This document shows, piece by piece, positions 1 through 9,316 of a stretch of 64,000 nucleotides of DNA. A program made the position numbers and the translations under genes. Numbering within the stretch: position 1 is the first letter of the stretch; each line of letters begins with the position of its first letter. A model generated the notes under the pieces. The model was not told where the DNA came from and made no database searches. It saw only the letters and a list, made by a program, of their open reading frames with translations. The DNA comes from Variovorax sp. EL159 (GTDB lineage Bacteria > Pseudomonadota > Gammaproteobacteria > Burkholderiales > Burkholderiaceae_C). The stretch covers positions 558,001-622,000 of the forward strand of contig NZ_FMUJ01000003.1 in assembly GCF_900100965.1 (NCBI RefSeq). Reading direction: 5' to 3'.

Positions 1-559
1 CAAGGCCGGCGAACGGGTCATGAATCGCGGCGCCATGGCCGTCACCCGCCAACGGATGACCGTAGCTGTTATTCAAGAAGTAGAACGGCGACGCGGCCGC
101 CTGCGGCGCAGCAGGTGCATTGACCTGCTGCGGCACACCCAGCACCGTGCCACCCAGGCGCGGCTCGAACGCCGGCGCCACGGACAGCACGTTGTCCGGC
201 ACGCCATTGCCCGCCACCGCATGCGGCAGCAAGGCCGGCGCACGGTTCGCGAGCGACGGCAACTGCGTCGGCGATGCGGGCAGCACATTCGCGCCCGGGA
301 TCTGCCCTTGCGGAATCGGCGTGCCCGGCACGCTCGGCCCGAAGCCTGCCGGACTCACCAACGGCGAGCCCGGCGGTGCGATGTTGGCGGGAAACTGCGC
401 GCCCGGCACCAGCCCGCTCGCCATACCGGGCAACGAAGATGGCGGCGTGCCTGGCAGCGCGGAGAACATGGCGCTGGCCATGCGCGAGAGGATGGCCGGA
501 TCGAACGGCGCCTCGCCCGCCTGCGACGGCAGGCCGCCCGGAGTCAAAGGGGTACTCAC
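1..559 (-). CDS. Cysteine desulfurase (encapsulin cargo), N-terminal disordered region, partial
   Basis: Translating the minus strand from a GTG at 559 gives an uninterrupted 186-residue segment running off the left edge. It is rich in Pro, Ala and Gly and has almost no predicted fold, with short hydrophobic islands (PFDPAILSRMASAMF near residue 18, SPFYFLNN near 160). Cysteine desulfurases packaged by family 2A encapsulins carry exactly such a long disordered N-terminal extension, which serves as the cargo-loading domain ahead of the SufS-like PLP enzyme. The catalytic domain would lie outside the window, so the enzyme name rests on this extension and on its place 6 bases after the encapsulin stop. 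No in-frame ATG exists nearby; GTG at 559 is the only reasonable start. The close spacing implies co-translation with the shell. Confidence 0.8.
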   Translation of the reverse strand, partial: MSTPLTPGGLPSQAGEAPFDPAILSRMASAMFSALPGTPPSSLPGMASGLVPGAQFPANIAPPGSPLVSPAGFGPSVPGTPIPQGQIPGANVLPASPTQLPSLANRAPALLPHAVAGNGVPDNVLSVAPAFEPRLGGTVLGVPQQVNAPAAPQAAASPFYFLNNSYGHPLAGDGHGAAIHDPFAGL

Positions 560-565
560 CGCGGC

Positions 566-1498
566 TTACTTGTAGGTGTCGGGATAGTCGTGGTACTTGC
601 CGATCTCGACGTCGTCGAGCACCGCCAGTGCGTCGGTAGTCAGCACCGCGAGCGAGCAGTACAGCGAGATCAGGTACGACGCGATCGCGTGGTTGTTGAT
701 GCCCATGAAGCGCACCGACAGGCCCGGGCTCTGCTCGCCCGACAGGCCTGGCTGAAAGAGGCCGACCACGCCCTGGCGCTTGTCGCCCACGCGCAGCAGC
801 AGGATCTTGCTCTTGCCGTCGGCCACTGGCACCTTGTTCGAGGGAATCAGCGGAATGCCGCGCCAGGTGATGAATTGCGAGCCGAACAGGCTCACGGTTG
901 GCGGCGGCGTGCCACGGCGGGTGGCTTCACGGCCGAAGGCGGCAATGGCCAGCGGGTGCGTGAGGAAGAACGCTGGCTCTTTCCAGACCTTGGTCAGCAG
1001 CTCATCGAGGTCGTCGGGCGTGGGCGCGCCGGTCAGCGGAAAGATGCGCTGCTCTTCGCTCACCTGGGCCAGCAGGCCGTAGTCGGGGTTGTTGATGAGC
1101 TCGCTCTCCTGGTTCTCCTTGATCGTCTCGATCGTCAGGCGCAGCTGCTCCTTGATCTGGTCGTGCGGGCTGCTGTACAGGTCGGAGATGCGGGTGTGCA
1201 CGTCGAGCACGGTGCTCACGGCATTGAGGTAGTGCTCGCGCGGGTTTTCTTCGTAGTCGACGAAGGTGCGCGGCAGCTGGTTTTCTTCTTCGCGCGAGGT
1301 GCAGGTGACCTTGATCGACTCGGGGTTCTTGACCTTGTTGACGCGGTAGATACCCGCTTCCACCGGCACCCATTGCAGCAGGTGCGTCAGCCAGCGCGGG
1401 CTGATCGTCTCGAGCTGGGGAACTGTCTTGGTGGCATTGGCTAGCTGGCGTGCGGCGTTGTCGCCAAGGGCGGTGGTACCACCGACTGTTGCGCTCAT
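566..1498 (-). CDS. Family 2A encapsulin nanocompartment shell protein (SrpI/MMP-I type)
   Basis: A 310-residue protein matching the family 2A encapsulins, once called major membrane protein I or SrpI: HK97-fold subunits that assemble into a cytoplasmic icosahedral shell. Recognisable features are the N-terminal arm with the segment ending in RWLTHLLQWVPVEAGIYRVN (about residues 35-54), the central TREEE-like region and the C-terminal stretch ending HDYPDTYK. Length is normal for the family. Known members of this subfamily enclose a cysteine desulfurase and accumulate sulfur. The downstream gene here supplies the matching cargo extension, and the upstream genes (serine acetyltransferase, rhodanese) are the expected companions. 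A GGAG Shine-Dalgarno sits about 9 bases before the ATG. It is separated from the upstream regulator gene by a large inverted repeat. Confidence 0.93.
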   Translation of the reverse strand: MSATVGGTTALGDNAARQLANATKTVPQLETISPRWLTHLLQWVPVEAGIYRVNKVKNPESIKVTCTSREEENQLPRTFVDYEENPREHYLNAVSTVLDVHTRISDLYSSPHDQIKEQLRLTIETIKENQESELINNPDYGLLAQVSEEQRIFPLTGAPTPDDLDELLTKVWKEPAFFLTHPLAIAAFGREATRRGTPPPTVSLFGSQFITWRGIPLIPSNKVPVADGKSKILLLRVGDKRQGVVGLFQPGLSGEQSPGLSVRFMGINNHAIASYLISLYCSLAVLTTDALAVLDDVEIGKYHDYPDTYK

Positions 1499-1530
1499 GA
1501 ATCAAGGCTCCTGTTGGGAAAAAGTGGCAG

Positions 1531-1690
1531 GTACGTCGATCCGGAGATTTCGAAACATGACGAAAGCGATGGATTCGCGCCGAGGGCAAGGCGCAAACCG
1601 GAGCGATACCCGAGGTATCGCGAGGATTTGCAACGCCGCCATCGGTGCGAAGACGCGCTTTCGTGTTTCGAAATCTCCGGATCGACGTAC
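1531..1690. repeat. 160-base inverted repeat between regulator and encapsulin genes
   Basis: The outer arms 1531-1557 and 1664-1690 are perfect 27-base inverted copies. They are followed inward by matched octamers at 1561-1568 (CGAAAGCG) and 1656-1663 (CGCTTTCG). At the centre, 1603-1610 and 1614-1621 form a perfect 8-base stem with a CGA loop, itself extended by GGCG/CGCC pairing with bulges. Transcribed as RNA it would fold into one long hairpin ending about 30 bases upstream of the encapsulin start. Both outer ends read GTAC, which could be a target-site duplication. It may be a dispersed intergenic repeat or miniature element, or an RNA-processing or attenuation structure; only one copy is seen in this window. 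Confidence 0.85.
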
Positions 1691-1718
1691 TGAGTGTCTG
1701 GCGACCACGGGTTTCCCC

Positions 1719-1984
1719 TCAACAGGCTATAGCCGCCAAGTTGATCCTTCGCGCAAGGCGCGATTGCTCCAGTTGCTCGCAACGCATGAGCAAGCCGACC
1801 ATGTTGATGCCCAACGCAGTGGCGAGCTTTTGCGCGGTGACGATCGAGGGGATCACCCTCCCGCGCTCGATCTCGCCCACGTAGGAGCGGTTCAGATCGG
1901 AACGCTCCGCCAGTTCTTCCTGCGACCAACCCTTGCCCTCGCGCAACTGGCGCACAGTGACGCCGAAGTCTTCAACAAAGGCTT

Positions 1985-1988
<4 letters not shown>
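1719..1988 (-). CDS. XRE/Cro-type helix-turn-helix regulator of the encapsulin operon
   Basis: An 89-residue protein beginning MKAFVEDFGVTVRQLREGKG. Residues about 8-65 form an XRE/Cro DNA-binding domain with the typical SQEELAERSDLNRSYVGEIE helix-turn-helix and the following P-SIVTAQKLATALGI segment. The rest is a short tail with two Cys residues (in MRCEQ and at the C-terminal end). The ATG overlaps the stop codon of the upstream serine acetyltransferase gene by 4 bases (ATGA), so the two are translationally coupled. Its position inside the operon suggests autoregulation of the nanocompartment genes; no binding site is evident. Small single-domain XRE proteins of this kind can be activators or repressors. 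Confidence 0.85.
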
Positions 1989-2899
<911 letters not shown>

Positions 2900-2939
2900 G
2901 TGTTTTTTCTCCCTGGAAAATCCGGTTTGTCGTAATGGG

Positions 2940-3419
2940 TCAGTCCTGCACCCAGGGCAGCTTGTGGAAGCGCCAGCCGTCGGCACCGCCGCGGTGTTGC
3001 TGTTCGTCGATCTCGCCCTCGAAGCCTTCGAGCACATTGAAGACGTGGGTAAAGCCCGCCTTGGCAGCGGCCTCGGCAGCCAGCGCCGAGCGTTTGCCAC
3101 TTCGGCACAGCAGCAGCGCCACGGCCTCCTTGCCACCATCTTTGGCAAGCTTGGCTTCGAGCTCGCGCACGAAGCGCGGGTTGCGCGTGAGGGCCGTTCC
3201 CGTGGCCCAGGCCACGTGCAGGCTTTCGGGCACATGGCCGACAAACTTGCGCTCTTCGCCCGAGCGCACATCGACCAGTACGGCCTGCCCTTTCTGTACC
3301 AGCGCCCACGCCACCGGCGGCGTCACACCGCCCGCGTAGGGCCAGTTGGCTTCGGCCGCCCGGGCGCGCGCCTGTTCCAGTGCTTCGGGCAGGACGAGTT
3401 CTTCGACTTCCACTGACAT
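2940..3419 (-). CDS. Rhodanese-family sulfurtransferase
   Basis: A 159-residue single-domain rhodanese. The fold spans about residues 30-135; the active-site loop CRSGKRS starts with Cys105, which would carry the persulfide. The C-terminal tail ends with WRFHKLPWVQD, typical of this operon-linked subgroup. ATG at 3419 is preferred over upstream starts because an AGGAG site lies 8 bases before it. It is the first gene of the minus-strand operon and sits 40 bases before the serine acetyltransferase. Rhodaneses pass sulfane sulfur between donors and acceptors. In this context it could move sulfur between the encapsulated cysteine desulfurase (or stored sulfur) and downstream users; that role is inferred from the neighbourhood. 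Confidence 0.9.
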   Translation of the reverse strand: MSVEVEELVLPEALEQARARAAEANWPYAGGVTPPVAWALVQKGQAVLVDVRSGEERKFVGHVPESLHVAWATGTALTRNPRFVRELEAKLAKDGGKEAVALLLCRSGKRSALAAEAAAKAGFTHVFNVLEGFEGEIDEQQHRGGADGWRFHKLPWVQD

Positions 3420-3593
3420 GCTGTGCGGCTCCTGTTGTGCGTTGGATGTCGCCTTGGTGGCGATGACCACCACTTTAGGAGTGCGAGGCCGAAGCTCCAA
3501 CAACTGAAAAGTCGATTCCTAACAACCAGGCGATCTATAAGCCGCTTGGTGCCTCGCGCACAATGGCCGCCCCGACAACGGCAAGGACAAGAT

Positions 3594-4331
3594 GTGAGCG
3601 AGCCGATCCAAGATCCCGAGATGGTCCTGTGCATTCCCGGCCCCTGGGAGAGCACCACAGAGCTGATCCGCCGGCTCATCGAGGACGGCGACGGCTACCT
3701 CTTCGCGGGCCGCATCCTCATGCATACCGAGACGCGCTTCAGTTGCGAACTGGTCTTCGAGGATCGGGACGAACGCATGGCCAGGGCCTTCCACGCGGCC
3801 GGCCCCCACTGGCGCGACACGGCCGAGATGGCGGCCATTGCCACGCACCGGTCGGTGGTCTACCTCGTCGGTTCCGGTGGAAGCCAGCAGAACGCCGAAT
3901 CGCTCATGCGGGCCGGCGCTGCCCTCGTGCGCGCGGGCGGCCTTGGCGTGAAGGTGGAGAGCACGGGCCTGGCGCACACACCTTCCGCGTGGCTCGACCA
4001 CTGCGCGCACCTCTATCTGTTCTTTGCCCACCGGGCGCTGGTGGTCTACCTCACCGGCGAGGATGTGTGCTCCTGCGGCATGCACAACCTCGGTCTGAAA
4101 GATGCCGTGACCACCGGCTCCGACGACCCGACGGCCGCCACCGAACTGCTGCGCGCCTTCACGCACTATCTGTTCACCGAGCAGCCCACCATCCGGCACG
4201 GCCAGACCTTCTCGGTGGCGGCAGCCGCACCGGTCTACCGCATCGAAGAAGAGAGCAGCCAGACCTACGAGGAAGACTCGCTCTTTCACAACCCCTACGG
4301 CCTCTGGCGACTGATACCGCTCGCGGCCTGA
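3594..4331 (+). CDS. Uncharacterised protein divergent from the encapsulin operon (possibly DUF4261-like)
   Basis: A 245-residue soluble protein with no signal peptide or membrane helix. Features are the N-terminal MVLCIPGPWESTTELIRR, a central ETRFSCELVF strand, a segment VYLVGSGGS, and a C-terminal sequence EEDSLFHNPYGLWRLIPLA. The FNPYGWW-type ending and overall layout recall DUF4261 proteins, but I cannot confirm membership. The chosen start is GTG 3594, behind AAGGA; ATG 3621 is the alternative. It is transcribed away from the rhodanese gene across a 174-base shared promoter region. No function can be assigned from sequence alone. Confidence 0.7.
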   Translation: MSEPIQDPEMVLCIPGPWESTTELIRRLIEDGDGYLFAGRILMHTETRFSCELVFEDRDERMARAFHAAGPHWRDTAEMAAIATHRSVVYLVGSGGSQQNAESLMRAGAALVRAGGLGVKVESTGLAHTPSAWLDHCAHLYLFFAHRALVVYLTGEDVCSCGMHNLGLKDAVTTGSDDPTAATELLRAFTHYLFTEQPTIRHGQTFSVAAAAPVYRIEEESSQTYEEDSLFHNPYGLWRLIPLAA

Positions 4332-4333
4332 CG

Positions 4334-4366
4334 AAAAAAACCCGGCACCAAACGCGGCGCCGGGTT
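4334..4366 (-). terminator. Rho-independent terminator of the molbindin gene
   Basis: Bases 4339-4349 pair with 4356-4366 (stem AACCCGGC[A/G]CC, loop AAACGC). Read on the minus strand the stem is followed by seven T residues (4334-4340), the classical intrinsic terminator arrangement. It lies 24 bases beyond the molbindin stop and right after the stop of the plus-strand gene, so it may serve both convergent genes, but the U-run favours the minus strand. Confidence 0.8.
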
Positions 4367-4389
4367 GTTCGCAATTGCCCGAGGGTCCG

Positions 4390-4605
4390 TCAGAGCTTCG
4401 CGATCGAAACCTCCGTCGACTTCACGAGGGCAACCACGTCGGAGCCGACCTTGAGCTGCAGCTCGTCGACCGAGCGCGTGGTGATGACCGAGGTCACGAT
4501 GCCCCAGGCGGTTTCGACATCGACTTCGGAGACGACGTCGCCGCGGATGATCTCGCGGACCTTGCCCTTGAACTGGTTGCGCACGTTGATGGCTTGAATG
4601 GACAT
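4390..4605 (-). CDS. mop: Molybdenum-pterin-binding protein (molbindin, single TOBE domain)
   Basis: A 71-residue protein consisting of one TOBE/Mop domain, starting MSIQAINVRNQFKGKVREII and carrying the conserved ExxTAWGIVTSVIT-type strand and SVDELQLKVGSDVVALVKST. Such small molbindins assemble into hexamers that bind molybdate (sometimes tungstate or sulfate-like oxyanions) in the cytoplasm. Family identity and length are clear. It lies at the downstream end of the sulfonate/sulfur block, 60 bases after the nitroreductase gene, and ends at a strong terminator. A link to the molybdoenzyme near 22.9 kb is possible but not shown. Confidence 0.9.
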   Translation of the reverse strand: MSIQAINVRNQFKGKVREIIRGDVVSEVDVETAWGIVTSVITTRSVDELQLKVGSDVVALVKSTEVSIAKL

Positions 4606-4665
4606 GATGGTTTCTCTTTCAGGTGGAAGGATGGGTCTGGGTGGAAGTGATGAAGCAGCGGCAGC

Positions 4666-5262
4666 TCAGACGATCTGCGCCACTTCGCCGAACGCGAGCC
4701 GAGGCCCCCGCTCGAAGGTGCTGGCGTGGTCGGCCACGCCGAGGTTGACGAGAAAGTTGGCGCGGTAGCGGCCATCGGGAAAGAAGGCCTTGTCGACCAG
4801 CTCCGCGTTGAAGCCCGATTGCGGCCCCGCGTCGAGTCCGAGCGAGCGCGCCGCCAGGATCAGGTAGGCGCCCTGCAGGCTGCTGTTGCGAAAGGCCGTG
4901 GCCTGCGCGGCCTCGGCGCTCTTCTCGAAGATGGGCTTGGCGTCGTAGGCCGGGAACTGCGCGGGCAGGTGTTCGTAGAAACGCGTGTCGTGCGCCACGA
5001 TCACCGTCACGCCGGCCTGCAGCGTCTGCGCCGTGTTGCCCGCCGACACCGCCGGCTTGAGCTTTGCCTTGGCCTCTTCGCTGCGCACGAACACGAAACG
5101 CGCCGGCTGGGCGTTGAAGGCGGTCGGGCCCCACTTCACGAGGTCGTAGAGCTTGTGGATCAGTTCGTCGGTCACCGGCACCGGCTTGAAGGCGTGCACG
5201 GTGCGCGCCTTGCGGAACAGCTGGTCGAGCGCCGCGTCTGGAATGGTGTTGAGTGTGCTCAT
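4666..5262 (-). CDS. Nitroreductase-family protein, malonic semialdehyde reductase (RutE/HadB) type
   Basis: A 198-residue flavin-dependent oxidoreductase of the nitroreductase superfamily. It opens with [19 protein letters not shown], which carries the FMN-contacting R-T-x-x-x-F pattern of the RutE/HadB subgroup. It then has the [16 protein letters not shown] segment and C-terminal [14 protein letters not shown]. RutE reduces malonic semialdehyde to 3-hydroxypropionate in pyrimidine breakdown; other members reduce quinones or nitro compounds. No other rut gene is nearby. It ends a run of sulfur genes 19 bases after metY, so its real substrate here is uncertain. Confidence 0.85.
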   Translation of the reverse strand: MSTLNTIPDAALDQLFRKARTVHAFKPVPVTDELIHKLYDLVKWGPTAFNAQPARFVFVRSEEAKAKLKPAVSAGNTAQTLQAGVTVIVAHDTRFYEHLPAQFPAYDAKPIFEKSAEAAQATAFRNSSLQGAYLILAARSLGLDAGPQSGFNAELVDKAFFPDGRYRANFLVNLGVADHASTFERGPRLAFGEVAQIV

Positions 5263-5281
5263 GGTTCTTTCTGCAAGGCGT

Positions 5282-6568
5282 TCAGGACGCGGCGGCCAGC
5301 GCCACGTCGAGATCGGCGATCAGGTCGTCGATGTGTTCGATGCCGACCGACAGGCGAACCGTGTCCTCGGTCACGCCGGCCTTGGCCAGCTCTTCGGGCG
5401 AGAGCTGGCGGTGCGTGGTCGAGGCCGGGTGCGTGGCCAGCGAACGCACGTCGCCGATGTTCACCAGTCGCGTGAACAGCTTGAGCGCATCGAGGAACTT
5501 CGCCCCACCCTCGCGGCCGCTGCCGATGCCGAAGGTCAGCACGCCGCTGGACTTGCCACCGAAGTACTTTTTGGCCAACGCGTGGTCGGGGTGGTCTTCG
5601 AGCGCCGCGTAGTTGACCCAGTTCACGGCCTTGTGCGTCTTCAGGTGCTGCGCCACCGCGAGCGCATTGCTGCTGATGCGGTCCATGCGCAGCGCCAGCG
5701 TCTCGATGCCCTGCAGGATCAGGAAGGCGTTGAACGGCGAGATGGCCGCGCCGGTATTGCGCAGCGGCACCACGCGTGCGCGGCCGATGTAGGCGGCCGG
5801 GCCCAGCGCTTCGGTGTAGACCACGCCGTGGTAGCTCACGTCGGGCTCGTTCAGGCGCTTGAAGCGCTGCTTGTGCTCGGCCCACGGGAACTTGCCTGAA
5901 TCGACGATGGCGCCGCCAATGCTGGTGCCGTGGCCGCCCAGGTACTTGGTGAGCGAGTGCACGACGATGTCGGCACCGTGCTCGATGGGCCGGCTCAGGT
6001 AAGGCGAAGGCACGGTGTTGTCGACGATCAGCGGCACGCCGTGGCGGTGCGCGATCTCGGCAATGGCCGCGATGTCGGTCACGTTGCCGGCCGGGTTGCC
6101 CAGCGACTCGACGAACACGGCCTTGGTCTTCTCGTCGAACAGCTTCTCGAAGCTGCTCGGATCGCGATGGTCCGCAAAGCGCGTGGTAATGCCGAACTGC
6201 GGCAGCGTGTGCGCGAACAGGTTGTAGGTGCCGCCATACAGCGCGGTGCTGCTGATGATGTTGTCGCCGGCCTCGGCGATGGTCTGGATCGCGTAGGTCA
6301 CCGCCGCCTGGCCCGAGGCCAGTGCCAACGCCGCAATGCCGCCTTCGAGCGCAGCCACGCGCTGCTCCAGCACGTCCTGCGTCGGGTTGTTGATGCGGGT
6401 GTAGATGTTGCCCGGCACCTTCAGGTCGAACAGATCGGCGCCGTGCTGCGCGCTGTCGAAGGCGTAGGCCACCGTCTGGTAGATCGGCGGCGCGACGGCG
6501 CGCGTGGTCGGCTCGGGCGAGTAGCCGGCATGCACCGACAAGGTTTCGAATTTCCAGTTCTGCGACAT
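5282..6568 (-). CDS. metY: O-acetylhomoserine aminocarboxypropyltransferase / sulfhydrylase
   Basis: A 428-residue PLP enzyme of the Cys/Met metabolism family. It makes homocysteine directly from O-acetylhomoserine and sulfide (or methanethiol), the direct sulfhydrylation route to methionine. It has [10 protein letters not shown] at the start, the [10 protein letters not shown] motif (about 56-65), and the PLP lysine K208 in [12 protein letters not shown]. The length matches MetY rather than the shorter MetB/MetC proteins. The start at 6568 gives the canonical [10 protein letters not shown] opening. Placement directly after the sulfonate uptake genes makes sense because SsuD-released sulfite becomes sulfide, the substrate of this enzyme. 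Confidence 0.94.
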   Translation of the reverse strand: MSQNWKFETLSVHAGYSPEPTTRAVAPPIYQTVAYAFDSAQHGADLFDLKVPGNIYTRINNPTQDVLEQRVAALEGGIAALALASGQAAVTYAIQTIAEAGDNIISSTALYGGTYNLFAHTLPQFGITTRFADHRDPSSFEKLFDEKTKAVFVESLGNPAGNVTDIAAIAEIAHRHGVPLIVDNTVPSPYLSRPIEHGADIVVHSLTKYLGGHGTSIGGAIVDSGKFPWAEHKQRFKRLNEPDVSYHGVVYTEALGPAAYIGRARVVPLRNTGAAISPFNAFLILQGIETLALRMDRISSNALAVAQHLKTHKAVNWVNYAALEDHPDHALAKKYFGGKSSGVLTFGIGSGREGGAKFLDALKLFTRLVNIGDVRSLATHPASTTHRQLSPEELAKAGVTEDTVRLSVGIEHIDDLIADLDVALAAAS

Positions 6569-6620
6569 ACAACTGCCTTTCAGGGTTGGAGAAAAAGAAA
6601 GAGAAAGAAGGAGAAAAAAA

Positions 6621-7454
6621 TCAGATGGCCCAGCGCAGCGCATGTGCCGGCGTGCCGAGCCAGCCCGTGCCGGCGCTGCCCGCCTCGGGCTCGTCGGGCT
6701 TCTGCAGCACGCGGTCGAGGATGCGTTTCTCGATGGCCGCGAAGGCCGGGTCACCTTGCGAGCGCGGACGGGCCAGTGCAATGTTTTCGTCGAGCGCGAT
6801 GCGGCCGTCTTCGATCAGGATCACGCGGTCGGCCAGCGCCACGGCTTCCTGCACGTCGTGTGTCACCAGCAGCGCGGTGAAGCGATGGCGCTGCCACAGG
6901 TTCTCGATGAGGCGATGCATCTCGATGCGCGTGAGTGCATCGAGCGCACCGAGCGGCTCGTCGAGCAGCAACAGGCGCGGGTGATGCACCAGTGCCCGTG
7001 CAAGCGCCACGCGCTGGCGCTGACCGCCCGACAGGCGCGCCGGCCATTCGTTCTCGCGGTCGGCCAGGCCGACCTGCGCCAGCACTTCCTTGCCGCGCGC
7101 CTTGGCATCGCCCGGCAGGCCGAGTGTCACGTTGTCGAGCACGCGGCGCCAGGGCAGGAGGCGCGCTTCCTGGAACATGATCCGCGTGTCGTCGTGCAGG
7201 CCGTGCACGGCCTTGCCGTCGGTATAGAGCCCACCGGACGATGCCTCTTCGAGGCCCGCGATGAGCCGCAGCAGCGTGCTCTTGCCGCAACCGCTGCGCC
7301 CGACGATGGCGATGAACTGGCCCGGCTCGATGGTGAGCCTGGTGTTGCGCAACACTTCGCGCGCGCCATAGCGCTTGTGCAGGCCGCGCGCCTCCAGGCG
7401 CACGCCACCCGCGATGGCCTGGGGTTGCTGGATATCTTTCAGAACGGCACTCAT
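6621..7454 (-). CDS. ssuB: Aliphatic sulfonate ABC transporter, ATP-binding subunit
   Basis: A 277-residue ABC ATPase. Walker [10 protein letters not shown] is at residues 52-60, the signature LSGGQRQR at 141-148, Walker B LLLLDEP at 161-167, and the switch His in LLVTHD near 196-201. The Q-loop region [16 protein letters not shown] is typical of SsuB/TauB transporters for organosulfonates. It energises import together with the SsuC permease and SsuA binding proteins encoded upstream. The start is 3 bases after the stop of the adjacent ssuA gene, indicating one transcript. Confidence 0.93.
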   Translation of the reverse strand: MSAVLKDIQQPQAIAGGVRLEARGLHKRYGAREVLRNTRLTIEPGQFIAIVGRSGCGKSTLLRLIAGLEEASSGGLYTDGKAVHGLHDDTRIMFQEARLLPWRRVLDNVTLGLPGDAKARGKEVLAQVGLADRENEWPARLSGGQRQRVALARALVHHPRLLLLDEPLGALDALTRIEMHRLIENLWQRHRFTALLVTHDVQEAVALADRVILIEDGRIALDENIALARPRSQGDPAFAAIEKRILDRVLQKPDEPEAGSAGTGWLGTPAHALRWAI

Positions 7455-7457
7455 GGG

Positions 7458-8444
7458 TCAGGCTCCGGGTTTGAAAAGCGCCACGTTCAGCGCATCGATT
7501 TTTCTGGGCAGCAACTTCTCGGCGAAGAAGGCATTGGCAATGCGTTGCTGCTCGGCCAGCCCTTCGGCCACGACCGGGCGCACCGCATAGCTGCGGCGGC
7601 TGTTGACCTGCTCGATGGTCGCGGCGTCCAGGCCCCAGACGGGTGCCAGCAGCACGGCCGCTTCCTTCGGGTTCTGCTTGACCCACTGGCCGGTCTTCTC
7701 CAACTGGGCGTAGACCACGCGCAGCACGTCGGGCCGCGCCTTCGCGAACTTGCTACCGGCGAGGTAGTAGCGCTGGTACGAGGCGATGCCCGTACCGTCG
7801 GCCAGCACGCGGACCTTCGACTGGCCCGGCTGGCGTTGTGCAGCGGAAAGGAACGGGTCCCACACCACCCAGGCGTCGATCGCGCCCTTCTCGAAGGCGG
7901 CGCGGCCATCGGCGGGCGTGAGGTACGCGGGCTCGATGTCCTTGAACGACAAGCCCGCCTTGTCGAGCGCGGCGATCAGCAGGTAGTGCACGCCGGCCGC
8001 CTTGGCAAAGCCGATCTTCTTGCCCTTGAGGTCGGCCACCGAGCGGATCGACGAGTCTTCGCGCACCACGATGGCTTGCGCGGCGGGCGACGGCGCCTCT
8101 TGCGCGACGAAGGTCAGGTCGGCACCGGCAGCCTGCGCGAACACGGGCACGGTGTCGGCCACATCGGCGCTGATGTCGAGGTTGTCGAGGTTCAGCGCTT
8201 CGAGCAGCGGCAGGCCGCTGGTGAACTCATGCCAGCTCAGCATGGCATTGAGCGGCGCGAGCTGCTTTTCGAGCGTGCCCTGCACCTTCAGCACCGCGAT
8301 CAGCGTGGAAGACTTCTGGTAGCCGAGCCGCACGGTCACGGGTCGCGTGGCGGAACCTTGTGCCAGCACGGTGCCCGCGCCCGCAACACCCAGCGCGCCC
8401 AGCGTGGCGATGGCCGTGCGTCGCGAAATGGCGTGGTTCATCAT
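7458..8444 (-). CDS. ssuA: Sulfonate ABC transporter periplasmic binding protein (first SsuA paralogue)
   Basis: A 328-residue exported solute-binding protein. It opens with MMNHAISRRTAIATLGALGV, a signal with a twin-Arg pair followed by a hydrophobic core and AQG cleavage region near residue 30. The mature protein has the SsuA/NMT1-like layout: RLGYQKSSTLIAVLK, FTSGLPLLEALN, and the FEKGAIDAWVVWDPFLSA substrate-domain motif. It sits between permease and ATPase genes, unlike the second paralogue upstream of ssuD. The two share the plan but differ throughout, so they probably bind different sulfonates. Start ATG 8444 follows a purine-rich AGGGCAGGG site; the adjacent ATG 8441 is an equally possible start. 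Confidence 0.9.
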   Translation of the reverse strand: MMNHAISRRTAIATLGALGVAGAGTVLAQGSATRPVTVRLGYQKSSTLIAVLKVQGTLEKQLAPLNAMLSWHEFTSGLPLLEALNLDNLDISADVADTVPVFAQAAGADLTFVAQEAPSPAAQAIVVREDSSIRSVADLKGKKIGFAKAAGVHYLLIAALDKAGLSFKDIEPAYLTPADGRAAFEKGAIDAWVVWDPFLSAAQRQPGQSKVRVLADGTGIASYQRYYLAGSKFAKARPDVLRVVYAQLEKTGQWVKQNPKEAAVLLAPVWGLDAATIEQVNSRRSYAVRPVVAEGLAEQQRIANAFFAEKLLPRKIDALNVALFKPGA

Positions 8445-8455
8445 GTGCCCTGCCC

Positions 8456-9307
8456 TCACTTCGGCTTGCGCTGGTAGCCGGGGTGCCAGCGCAGCCACCA
8501 TTGCTCCAGTCCGCGCGCGAACAGGTCGGAGAGCTTGCCGAGCAGCGCATACAGCAGGATGCCCACCAGCACGATGTCGGTCTGCAGGAACTCGCGAGCG
8601 TTCATCGTCAAGTAGCCGATGCCGGCCTGCGCCGAGATGGTCTCGGCCACGATCAGGATCACCCACATCAGGCCCAGCGAAAAGCGCAGGCCCACCAGGA
8701 TCGACGACAGCGCACCCGGCAGGATCACCTCGCGATACAGCTGCCATCGCGACAGGCCGTAGGTACGCCCCATCTCGATGAGCTGCGGGTCGACGTTGCG
8801 GATGCCGTGGAAGGTGTTCAGGTAGATCGGGAAGAACACCGACACCGAGATCAGGAACAGCTTGGCCGATTCGTCGATGCCGAACCACAGGATCACGAGC
8901 GGAATCAACGCCAGCGCGGGGATGTTGCGCACCATCTGGATGGTCGAGTCGAGCAGCGTCTCGGCGAACTTCACCGAGCCGGTCAGCAGGCCCAGCGCCA
9001 GCCCGGCGCCGCCGCCGATGGCCAGGCCCGCGAGCGCGCGGCCGGCGCTGACCTTGACGTGCGTCCACAGCTCGCCGGACACAGTGAGCGTCCACGCGGC
9101 CTTGACCACATCGATGGGCGCCGGCAGCACGCGCGTCGACAGCCAGCCGAGCGACGAAGCGATCTGCCAGAACACGATGAGCCCCACGGGCACGAGCCAG
9201 GGAACGAGGCGGCCCGCGAGGTTGAGGCCGAAGGCCTTCAGCGCGTTACCGGGCGCAGCACCGGAATCGGTCGGAGCCACCGGAAGCTCCTGCACTTGTT
9301 CAGTCAT
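8456..9307 (-). CDS. ssuC: Sulfonate ABC transporter permease
   Basis: A 283-residue inner-membrane permease with about six transmembrane helices. The first is around residues 34-55 (WLVPVGLIVFWQIASSLGWL). The cytoplasmic coupling motif is MGRTYGLSRWQLYREVILPG followed by ALSSILVGLRFSLGLMW. These are the EAA-loop and flanking helices of the SsuC/TauC family. It moves alkanesulfonates handed over by SsuA. The gene starts 9 bases after ssuD and ends 11 bases before the first ssuA. Confidence 0.93.
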   Translation of the reverse strand: MTEQVQELPVAPTDSGAAPGNALKAFGLNLAGRLVPWLVPVGLIVFWQIASSLGWLSTRVLPAPIDVVKAAWTLTVSGELWTHVKVSAGRALAGLAIGGGAGLALGLLTGSVKFAETLLDSTIQMVRNIPALALIPLVILWFGIDESAKLFLISVSVFFPIYLNTFHGIRNVDPQLIEMGRTYGLSRWQLYREVILPGALSSILVGLRFSLGLMWVILIVAETISAQAGIGYLTMNAREFLQTDIVLVGILLYALLGKLSDLFARGLEQWWLRWHPGYQRKPK

Positions 9308-9316
9308 GGGCGTCCT

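Noticed and set aside
20-1444. Long open frame of 474 codons on the plus strand opposite the encapsulin and cargo genes
   Set aside because: Arg/Gln/His-rich composition typical of antisense frames in high-GC DNA; the opposite strand carries recognisable proteins with ribosome-binding sites.
4666-5262. Assignment to pyrimidine catabolism as rutE
   Set aside because: No other rut genes are near; only the family name is kept.
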